NCBI GenBank assembly: GCA_003133485.1
Contig: PKXR01000038.1
Location: 18,160-28,441 of the forward strand
Length of the DNA: 10,282 nucleotides
Direction: 5' to 3'
From: Candidatus Dormiibacterota bacterium
GTDB lineage: Bacteria; Chloroflexota; Dormibacteria; UBA8260; Bog-877
Position numbers and translations under genes: made by a program. The notes beneath the pieces are model-generated. The model saw only the letters and a list, made by a program, of their open reading frames with translations. It made no database searches and was not told where the DNA came from. Below are positions 1-5,522 of this stretch, piece by piece. Each line of letters starts with the position of its first letter. Position 1 is the first letter of the stretch.

Positions 1-70
1 GTTATTCGCCCGGGCGGCGGCCCAGAAGCGAAGAATCATCGGGAAGTTGACCTCAGGCTGTCGGCAAAAT

Positions 71-75
71 GAGGG
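71..75 (+). promoter_or_regulatory. Ribosome binding site of the alpha/beta hydrolase
   Basis: GAGGG lies six bases before the ATG at 82. It supports that start over the overlapping frame that opens at 47. I see no convincing -35/-10 pair in positions 1-70: a TTGACC at 47-52 has no suitably spaced -10 box. Confidence 0.6.
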
Positions 76-81
76 CACGAG

Positions 82-960
82 ATGCAGGTGCGGGAACTTC
101 AGATCGAGACCCCCGACGGGCGACTGCTTGATCTGGTCGACTCCGGCCAGATCGGTGAACCGGCGGTGGTGGTCCATCACGGTACCCCGGGGGCCAGACA
201 GCTCTTCGGCGGCTGGCTCGGCGATGCGGAGCGGAGAGGAATTCGGCTGATCGGTTACTCCCGGCCGGGCTACGGAACCTCCACCCGTTTGCCGGGCCGG
301 CCGGTTAGTCAAGCCGCCAACGATGTGGCCCTGATCGCGGACCGCCTGAAACTCACCAAGTTGGCCACCTGGGGATATTCCGGGGGTGGCCCCCATGCCT
401 TGAGCTGCGCTGCCAGGCTGCCCGATCTGGTGGTGGCGGCGGCCACCATCGCTTCGGTGGCCCCTTACGGGGCCCAGGGCCTTGACTTTCTGGCGGGGAT
501 GGGTGAGGCCAACATCGAAGAATTCGACGCGATCCTGGGGGGCGAGGCCACGACCCGTCCCTTCCACGAGGCGGCCGCCGCGCGTATGCCCACCTCGGTC
601 GAGGGAACGATTGTTGAGATGGCGTCGATTCTGTCGCCGCCCGACCGCGCCGCGATCAAAGATCACCTCGGCGAGTGGATGGTCTCCATTTTCGCCGACG
701 CGATCGCGCAGGGAGCTGACGGCTGGATTGACGATGACTTGGCATTTGTGCAGCCCTGGGGCTTCGACGTCTCGCAGATCCGGGTACCGCTACAGCTTTG
801 GCAGGGTCAGCTCGATCTCATGGTCCCCGCGGCTCACGGGCAGTGGTTGGCGGGCCAACTGCCCGCCGCCGAGTGGCACTACCTTCCGGAGTCCGGTCAT
901 CTGACTCAGCTGGTCGACCAGGTTCCCCTGATCCATCAGTGGCTGCTGGAGTACTTCTGA
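82..960 (+). CDS. Alpha/beta hydrolase family protein
   Basis: This 292-residue protein has the order of motifs of an alpha/beta-hydrolase-fold enzyme. The oxyanion-hole motif HGTPG is at residues 33-37. The nucleophile elbow GYSGGG puts the catalytic serine at Ser100. The acidic residue is probably Asp245 in GQLDLMVP, and the base is His273 in ESGHLT near the C-terminus. No signal peptide is visible, so it is probably cytoplasmic. The family includes esterases, lactonases, epoxide hydrolases and haloperoxidase-like enzymes, and the substrate cannot be read from the sequence. The ATG is preceded by GAGGG at good spacing. An acetyltransferase gene starts 23 bases after the stop and is probably co-transcribed. 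The fold assignment is strong and the specific activity is unknown. Confidence 0.9.
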   Translation: MQVRELQIETPDGRLLDLVDSGQIGEPAVVVHHGTPGARQLFGGWLGDAERRGIRLIGYSRPGYGTSTRLPGRPVSQAANDVALIADRLKLTKLATWGYSGGGPHALSCAARLPDLVVAAATIASVAPYGAQGLDFLAGMGEANIEEFDAILGGEATTRPFHEAAAARMPTSVEGTIVEMASILSPPDRAAIKDHLGEWMVSIFADAIAQGADGWIDDDLAFVQPWGFDVSQIRVPLQLWQGQLDLMVPAAHGQWLAGQLPAAEWHYLPESGHLTQLVDQVPLIHQWLLEYF

Positions 961-972
961 TCACCGAGAGGC

Positions 973-979
973 GGAGAGG
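973..979 (+). promoter_or_regulatory. Ribosome binding site deciding the GNAT start
   Basis: GGAGAGG ends four bases before the GTG at 984, in the short gap between the hydrolase stop and the acetyltransferase. It argues against the longer frame that begins inside the hydrolase gene. Confidence 0.6.
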
Positions 980-983
980 CCTG

Positions 984-1412
984 GTGAGACCGCTGGCGCC
1001 AACCGACTTCGATTCTTGGAGCACGCTTTGGCACGCGTACCTGCATTTCTACCGGGCTGCAGTTGATGATCAGGTCACCCGGGCAACCTTTGACCGGCTC
1101 AGCTCCAGCACTGGTCCCCTTCTCGGCCTGGTGGCCGAAGACGACCAGGGTCGAATGCTGGGCATAGTCCACCTGGTCTTTCACCCGTCGACCTGGTCCT
1201 CCGCCGACTGCTGTTACGTGGAGGACCTGTTCGTGAGTCCCGAGGCGCGGGGCAAGGGGACCGCCCGAGAGCTGCTCGAGGCAGCTTTCGCGGAGGCCGA
1301 CCGACGGGGCGCCGGGCGCACCTACTGGCAGACTCAGGAGTTCAACGCCCCCGCCCGTTCTCTCTACGACCAGGTCGCTCGCCGAACCTCCTTCATTGTC
1401 TACGAGAGGTGA
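984..1412 (+). CDS. GNAT family N-acetyltransferase
   Basis: This 142-residue protein would transfer an acetyl group from acetyl-CoA to an amine. The N-terminus VRPLAPTDFDSW is a typical GNAT opening. The acetyl-CoA pyrophosphate-binding motif A is VSPEARGKGTA at residues 84-94, inside the usual beta4-alpha3 segment. NAPARSLYDQ near residues 121-130 matches the conserved N-x-x-A-x-x-x-Y region of the family. I chose the GTG at 984 because GGAGAGG at 973-979 lies four bases upstream and the GNAT fold begins there; the open frame continues back into the hydrolase gene but encodes nothing family-like. It lies 23 bases downstream of the hydrolase, so the two probably form an operon. The acetylated substrate is unknown. 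Confidence 0.88.
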   Translation: MRPLAPTDFDSWSTLWHAYLHFYRAAVDDQVTRATFDRLSSSTGPLLGLVAEDDQGRMLGIVHLVFHPSTWSSADCCYVEDLFVSPEARGKGTARELLEAAFAEADRRGAGRTYWQTQEFNAPARSLYDQVARRTSFIVYER

Positions 1413-1452
1413 GCGGAGCTAGTTGGTGGAGTCTCCCGCCGCGGCTGGTCGA

Positions 1453-2463
1453 CTAGCCCCGGGCGGGGCTTGATCCGTAGGTGTACTGCCTATCGGCGTA
1501 ACGGGTCCCCAGGAACGCCCCTGGCGGAACCAGGGCACTCAGTCGATCCAGCTCCGCAGCAGTAAGGGTGACCGACGCCGCCCCCGCGTTCTCCTCCAGG
1601 TTGGAACGATGCCTGGTGCCCGGGATCGGCACCACGTCCGGACCCTGGCCCAGCAGCCACGCCAGCGCCAGCTGGGCCGGGGTGACTCGGCGGTCGGCCG
1701 CCATTTGCTGAACCAACCGAACCAACTCCAGATTCCGCTCGAAGTTCTCCCCTGCAAATCGCGGATTTCCGCGGCGGAAGTCGTCAGGGCCGAAGTCCCT
1801 CGGATCGGTGATCTGGCCGGTCAGAAACCCGCGGCCCAGCGGGCTGTACGGCACTATGCCGATTCCGAGCCGGCGGGCGGTGGCCAACACCTCCTGCTCA
1901 ATGTCTCGGGTCCAGAGCGACCATTCGCTCTGGAGAGCGCTGATCGAGTGGATGGCCGACGCCCGGGCCAGCGATTCGGAGCTTGCCTCCGAGAGACCGA
2001 GGAAGCGGACCTTGCCCGCCCGAACCAGCTCGGCCATCGCCCCCACGGTGTCCTCAATGGGGACCTCTGGGTCGACCCGGTGCTGGTAGTACAGGTCGAT
2101 GTAGTCGGTGTTGAGCCGCTGCAGCGACTCCTCACAGCAGGACAGCACATACTCTGGCCGGCCACTGACTCGATTCGCCATCGGGCCGTCCTCGACGATC
2201 CCGAACTTGGTTGCCAAGACGACTTGATCCCGCCGTCCCTGGAGAGCTCGGCCCAGCAGACGCTCGTTGTGGCCGTTCCCGTAGGCGTTGGCGGAATCAA
2301 GGAAGCAGACGCCGAGCTCCAGAGCCCGGTCAATCGTTGCCAGCGACTCATCCTCGTCGGCAGGCCCGTAGGCCTGGGACAGGCCCATGCAGCCCAGCCC
2401 GATCGCCGAGACCACCAGGCCCTGGGTGCCGAGCCGTCGCTTGGGGAACCCTTCCTCAGTCAT
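1453..2463 (-). CDS. Aldo/keto reductase
   Basis: This is a cytoplasmic (alpha/beta)8-barrel NAD(P)H-dependent oxidoreductase of about 336 residues, the family's usual length. The catalytic tetrad is visible: Asp56 and Tyr61 in LDSANAYG, Lys86 in LATKFG and His128 in YYQHRVDP, numbered from the ATG at 2463. GLGCMGLS near the N-terminus and [11 protein letters not shown] are typical of the AKR11/AKR13-like class, which reduces aldehydes and ketones with NADPH. Opening at an upstream ATG at 2496 would add 11 residues; there the GGAGGG touches the start codon directly, whereas GGTGG lies two bases before 2463, so neither site is ideal. The gene is divergent from proline dehydrogenase, with a palindromic operator candidate between them. 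A role in proline or P5C metabolism is only a guess from position. The substrate is unknown. Confidence 0.9.
   Translation of the reverse strand: MTEEGFPKRRLGTQGLVVSAIGLGCMGLSQAYGPADEDESLATIDRALELGVCFLDSANAYGNGHNERLLGRALQGRRDQVVLATKFGIVEDGPMANRVSGRPEYVLSCCEESLQRLNTDYIDLYYQHRVDPEVPIEDTVGAMAELVRAGKVRFLGLSEASSESLARASAIHSISALQSEWSLWTRDIEQEVLATARRLGIGIVPYSPLGRGFLTGQITDPRDFGPDDFRRGNPRFAGENFERNLELVRLVQQMAADRRVTPAQLALAWLLGQGPDVVPIPGTRHRSNLEENAGAASVTLTAAELDRLSALVPPGAFLGTRYADRQYTYGSSPARG
1455..1470. terminator. GC hairpin at the convergent gene ends (weak terminator candidate)
   Basis: AGCCCC-GGGC-GGGGCT is a perfect six-base-pair stem with a four-base loop. It overlaps the stop codon of the aldo/keto reductase and lies about 40 bases past the acetyltransferase stop. 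No run of T follows on either strand, so an intrinsic terminator is only a possibility. Confidence 0.3.
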
Positions 2464-2526
2464 ATCCACCAATCTAACAATTCGCCCCGGGACCATCCCT
2501 CCGGGCCGTTCTATCGATCCAGGTCA

Positions 2527-2541
2527 CTGACGGTTCGTCAG
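2527..2541. promoter_or_regulatory. Palindromic operator candidate (TetR type)
   Basis: CTGACG-GTT-CGTCAG is a perfect inverted repeat with six-base arms and a three-base centre. It lies between the divergent aldo/keto reductase and proline dehydrogenase genes. Its symmetry and TGAC/GTCA arms resemble binding sites of TetR-family repressors. A further half-site CGTCAG occurs at 2592-2597. No regulator gene is present in the window, and the same sequence could form a short RNA hairpin. The TetR assignment is an inference from pattern. Confidence 0.4.
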
Positions 2542-2577
2542 CCCGGACCGCGGCCGGCAGGCCACGCTCGCGGAACC

Positions 2578-2676
2578 ACGGACAATGGGCTCGTCAGTCA
2601 AGGGTGAGGTGAAAGTCCAGCCGATGTCCGTAACCAGCTCCTCCTGTGCCAGCCCGACCCCGCCGGAGGCCGGCTG
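2578..2676 (+). ncRNA. Possible structured leader of the proline dehydrogenase gene
   Basis: The untranslated stretch before proline dehydrogenase can fold in nested pairs. ACGGAC at 2578-2583 pairs with GTCCGT at 2626-2631. Inside it TGGGCT at 2586-2591 pairs with AGTCCA at 2614-2619 (one G-U), or GGCT at 2588-2591 pairs with AGCC at 2619-2622. Downstream, GCCGG-AGG-CCGGC at 2662-2674 would hide the only strong Shine-Dalgarno-like GGAGG (2665-2669), and CAGCC at 2650-2654 could instead pair with GGCTG at 2672-2676. The element GGTGAAAGTCC at 2608-2618 resembles part of the cobalamin riboswitch core, but the other conserved blocks are absent. I cannot name a known RNA class, and short GC stems occur by chance in such DNA. 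Confidence 0.25.
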
Positions 2677-2690
2677 ACACCTTGCCTTCC

Positions 2691-3611
2691 ATGAACGCGG
2701 TGGCGCGCAGCACCATCCTGGCCGCCGGCCACAACCGGGCCACCCAGGCGTTTATGGGACGCTACGGGATGCGGCTGGGGGCCTCCCGATTCGTCTCCGG
2801 CGAGACCCTCGACCAGTGCGTCGAAGTGATCCGGACCCTCAACCAGCGAGGGTTCAAGTGCAACGCGACGCTTCTTGGCGAAGCAGTGGCCAGGGCCGCC
2901 GATGCCGACCGGGCGGTGGAGGAGTACCAGGGCCTGATCCGCCGGCTCGCCACCGAGAAGCTCAACTGCAACGTGGCGATCAAGCTCACTCTGATGGGGC
3001 TGGATTTGGGTGAGGAGCTGGCCGAGGAGAACATGCTCCAGCTGCTGCAGCTCTCGGCGGAACTGGGTCTGACCATGCGAATCGACATGGAGGACTCCGC
3101 CCATGTGGAATCGACTCTGAAGATCTACCGCAGTCTGCGGGCGCGCGGTTACGACAACGTAGGGGCCGTGCTGCAGTCCTGCCTGCGCCGGTCGGTCGCC
3201 GACCTGGAGTCGCTGCTGCCGCTGGCGCCCAACTTGCGGCTAGTCAAGGGCGCATATTTGGAGCGCCGCGAAGTGGCCTTCGCAGCCAAAGCCGAAGTCG
3301 ATGACAACTACATCCGGTTGATGGAGATGGCGCTCAGCCGGGGTGGCTACACGGCGATCGCGACCCACGACGACCGCATGATCCAGCACGCCATCAGCTT
3401 CACGGAGCAGCGAGAAATCTCTCGGGATCGCTTTGAGTTCCAGATGCTCTACGGCATCCGGCCCCAGCGGCAGCGAGAGCTACTCGCCCAGGGCTACACG
3501 GTGCTGGTGGCCAACTCGTATGGGACTCACTGGTACCCCTTCTTCATGAGACGGTTGGCGGAACGCCCGGCCAACGTGCTCTTTCTGGCCCGCAACTTAG
3601 TGCGACGCTAG
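2691..3611 (+). CDS. putB: Proline dehydrogenase (monofunctional, FAD-dependent)
   Basis: This 306-residue enzyme oxidises L-proline to 1-pyrroline-5-carboxylate and passes electrons to FAD and then the respiratory chain. Its length matches monofunctional enzymes of the Bacillus/Thermus/Deinococcus type. The (beta/alpha)8-barrel landmarks appear in order: FVSGETL and LNQRG near the N-terminus, Lys98 in AIKLT, RIDMED around residue 131, LVKGAYLE around 185, the THDD block around 225, FQMLYGIR around 251, and WYPFFMRRLAERP with the adjacent Arg287-Arg288 that bind the proline carboxylate. The start is uncertain: the ATG at 2691 begins where the family similarity begins, a TTG at 2682 sits 12 bases after a GGAGG, and a GTG at 2646 would give 321 residues. 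The next gene encodes the partner dehydrogenase. The symbol follows the Bacillus-style nomenclature, in which fadM is also used. Confidence 0.93.
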   Translation: MNAVARSTILAAGHNRATQAFMGRYGMRLGASRFVSGETLDQCVEVIRTLNQRGFKCNATLLGEAVARAADADRAVEEYQGLIRRLATEKLNCNVAIKLTLMGLDLGEELAEENMLQLLQLSAELGLTMRIDMEDSAHVESTLKIYRSLRARGYDNVGAVLQSCLRRSVADLESLLPLAPNLRLVKGAYLERREVAFAAKAEVDDNYIRLMEMALSRGGYTAIATHDDRMIQHAISFTEQREISRDRFEFQMLYGIRPQRQRELLAQGYTVLVANSYGTHWYPFFMRRLAERPANVLFLARNLVRR

Positions 3612-3633
3612 CCCGGGTAGACCGACCGCGACG

Positions 3634-3659
3634 GTGCCGCCGGCGCGGCGAATTGGCAC
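3634..3659 (+). other. Hairpin between the two proline-catabolism genes
   Basis: GTGCC at 3634-3638 can pair with GGCAC at 3655-3659. Alternatively GCCGC at 3636-3640 pairs with GCGGC at 3645-3649 around a CGGC loop. It lies in the 79-base gap, ahead of the ribosome binding site of the second gene, and no T-run follows. It may affect mRNA stability or the ratio of the two enzymes; this is inference. Confidence 0.3.
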
Positions 3660-3676
3660 TCAGAACCATATCCGAC

Positions 3677-3683
3677 GAGGAGG
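3677..3683 (+). promoter_or_regulatory. Strong ribosome binding site of the P5C dehydrogenase
   Basis: GAGGAGG lies seven bases before the ATG at 3691. It settles the start against an upstream in-frame start at 3634 that would add 19 residues of no family character. Confidence 0.85.
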
Positions 3684-3690
3684 ACCACCG

Positions 3691-5241
3691 ATGCCCCTGG
3701 CACCCTTCCGCAGCGAGCCAACTCTGGACTTCTCGATACCGGCCAACCGCAGCGCCTTCGCGGACGCCCTGACCCAGGTGCGGGGCAAGCTCGGCCGGGA
3801 CTACCCGCTGGTGATCGGCGGGGAGCGGGTGGAGACCGGGGAGCAGGTCCAGTCCTACAACCCGGCCCACCCGGAGCAGGTGATCGGCCGTCACGCGGCG
3901 GGACGGCAGGAGGATGTGGAGCGGGCGGTTGCGGCCGGATGGCAGGCGTTTCCGAGTTGGTCCAGGACGCCGGTCGAAGAACGGGCCGCCCTCCTGCTGC
4001 GCGCGGCCCAGGTTGTCCGCCAGCGGCGCGGAGAGCTAGCGGCCCTGATGGTCTACGAGGTTGGCAAGGCCTGGGACGAGGCGGACGGAGAAGTCTCCGA
4101 GGTGGTCGACCTGATGGAGTGGTACGCCCGCCAGGCGCTGGAGTTGAGCTCGAGCGACAAGATGGCGCCCTGGCCCGGCGAGTTGACCCAGTTCCGCTAC
4201 CTGGCCCTCGGTGTCGGGGCCGTGATCTCACCCTGGAACTTCCCGCTGGCCCTCGCCACCGGGATGATGACGGCGGCGGTGGTGGCGGGAAACTGCGTCA
4301 TCCTCAAGCCGGCTGAGACCTCCAGCACCACGGCCGCCTGGCTGGTAGAGATCTTCTTCCAGCTGGGGCTACCCCCTGGGGTGATCAATCTGCTAACCGG
4401 GAAGGGCGCGGTCATTGGCGAGGCGCTGGTTGACCATCCCCAGATCCGCTTCGTGGCGTTCACCGGATCCCGGGAGGTCGGGGTGCGCATCTACGAGCGA
4501 GCCTCAAGGGTGCACCCGGGCCAGCGGTGGCTGAAGCGAGTCCAGCTGGAGATGGGTGGCAAGAACGCGGTGGTGGTGGACGAGACCGCCGACCTGGAGC
4601 TCGCCGCCCAGGGGATCACCGCCTCCGCCTTCGGATTCCAGGGGCAGAAGTGCTCGGCGGGCTCGAGGGCAGTGGTGGTCGCTTCGGCGTACGACGAGGT
4701 GGTGAGCCGGGTGCTGGAGCTGGCGGGCCGGCTCAAGGTTGGCGACCCAGTCGATCCGGAGGTGACCGTGGGCCCGGTGATCGACGGCGCTGCCGAGGAG
4801 AAGATTCTCGACTACCTCCAGCTGGGGCGGGGGGAGGGCGAGCTACTCCTGGGGGGAGGCCACGTCCCCGGTGAGGGCCATCTGATCGAGCCGACGATTT
4901 TCGGCGGGGTGGCGCCGGACGCGCGGATCGCCCAGGAGGAGATCTTCGGTCCGGTTCTGGCGGTGATCCGCGCCTCTGACTTCGAGCAGGGGCTGGAGAT
5001 CGCCAACAGCACCGCGTTCGGGCTCACTGGCTCCTACTTCAGCCGCGATCCGAGACGGATCGCGGTCGCCAAGGACCGCTTCCACGTGGGCAACCTCTAC
5101 ATCAACCGTCGCTCGACGGGCGCCTACATGGGGGTCCATCCCTTCGGGGGATTCGACATGAGTGGCACCGATACCAAGGCCGGCGGTCCTGACTATCTTC
5201 TCTTCTTCGTCCAGGGCCAGAGCATCGCGGAGCGAATCTGA
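3691..5241 (+). CDS. rocA: 1-pyrroline-5-carboxylate dehydrogenase (L-glutamate gamma-semialdehyde dehydrogenase)
   Basis: This 516-residue aldehyde dehydrogenase oxidises glutamate semialdehyde, the open form of P5C, to L-glutamate with NAD(P)+. The length is close to Bacillus RocA (about 515). Visible ALDH residues are Asn183 in SPWNFPLA, Lys206 in ILKPAE, the cofactor loop FTGSREVG around residue 257, general base Glu287 in LEMGGKN, and nucleophile Cys321 in GQKCSAGSR. EEIFGPV and the C-terminal HPFGGFDMSGT, with GGPDYL following, are typical of the P5CDH branch rather than general aldehyde dehydrogenases. The start has a textbook ribosome binding site. It follows proline dehydrogenase by 79 bases on the same strand, giving the complete proline-to-glutamate route as two separate proteins instead of a fused PutA. 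A hairpin follows the stop. Confidence 0.95.
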   Translation: MPLAPFRSEPTLDFSIPANRSAFADALTQVRGKLGRDYPLVIGGERVETGEQVQSYNPAHPEQVIGRHAAGRQEDVERAVAAGWQAFPSWSRTPVEERAALLLRAAQVVRQRRGELAALMVYEVGKAWDEADGEVSEVVDLMEWYARQALELSSSDKMAPWPGELTQFRYLALGVGAVISPWNFPLALATGMMTAAVVAGNCVILKPAETSSTTAAWLVEIFFQLGLPPGVINLLTGKGAVIGEALVDHPQIRFVAFTGSREVGVRIYERASRVHPGQRWLKRVQLEMGGKNAVVVDETADLELAAQGITASAFGFQGQKCSAGSRAVVVASAYDEVVSRVLELAGRLKVGDPVDPEVTVGPVIDGAAEEKILDYLQLGRGEGELLLGGGHVPGEGHLIEPTIFGGVAPDARIAQEEIFGPVLAVIRASDFEQGLEIANSTAFGLTGSYFSRDPRRIAVAKDRFHVGNLYINRRSTGAYMGVHPFGGFDMSGTDTKAGGPDYLLFFVQGQSIAERI

Positions 5242-5253
5242 TAGCGAATCGAT

Positions 5254-5273
5254 CTCCGAATTCTGCCTCGGAG
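5254..5273 (+). terminator. Hairpin after the P5C dehydrogenase gene
   Basis: CTCCGA at 5254-5259 and TCGGAG at 5268-5273 form a perfect six-base-pair stem with an eight-base loop, starting 12 bases after the stop codon. The following TGGGCTTAG contains no T-run, so as an intrinsic terminator it is weak. It may instead be the first stem of the leader of the next gene. Confidence 0.3.
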
Positions 5274-5359
5274 TGGGCTTAGTGGGCGAGAATCTTCGTG
5301 CTGGATTCAGCCTCGACCGAGCAACAGATCCGCGTTGAGGTATTCCAGTTTCTAAGGCA

Positions 5360-5465
5360 GCTGGTGGACCGTCAGGGCCCACTGACCCCCAGCACTTCGC
5401 CGGATCAGCGCCGAGGTGGGACCGCGGCCCTTTCGTAGCCGGCCTGCCCCGTGATCCTGGGGGCC
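5360..5465 (+). promoter_or_regulatory. T-box-like leader element before the KimA-like transporter
   Basis: GGTGGGACCGCGG at 5415-5427 followed by TTTCGT at 5431-5436 resembles the conserved antiterminator core of tRNA-sensing T-box leaders (GGTGGNACCGCG, then CGT). Upstream is a bipartite hairpin: GCTGG 5360-5364 with CCAGC 5389-5393, and GTCAG 5371-5375 with CTGAC 5382-5386. Downstream, CCCC 5447-5450 with GGGG 5459-5462, plus GGC 5441-5443 with GCC 5463-5465, could be the competing hairpin. Weak points: the first antiterminator helix does not pair cleanly next to CGT, no T-run follows, and I cannot identify a Stem I with an AGTA bulge or a specifier codon in 5242-5360. It could be a degenerate T-box, a divergent class or coincidence. 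Confidence 0.35.
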
Positions 5466-5522
5466 TCGCCATCAGGCACACTCTCGCGGTCCAAGAAGTC
5501 ATCTCGCGATCCGAGTGATGCA

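Noticed and set aside
1609..2607. Plus-strand open frame of 332 codons
   Set aside because: It lies opposite the aldo/keto reductase, whose catalytic residues are all intact. The plus-strand product is rich in Arg, Gln, Pro and Gly without any family motif and is a GC-rich shadow frame.
2578..2690. Cobalamin riboswitch before proline dehydrogenase
   Set aside because: Only GGTGAAAGTCC fits. The GCCACTG block is missing, and the closing AGCCAGGAGACCTGCC-like block is at best poorly matched by CTGACACCTTGCC.
5242..5522. c-di-AMP (ydaO-type) riboswitch before the KimA-like gene
   Set aside because: I looked for it because Bacillus kimA has one. The conserved GGGGACC and GGGGTGAAT-type blocks are absent.
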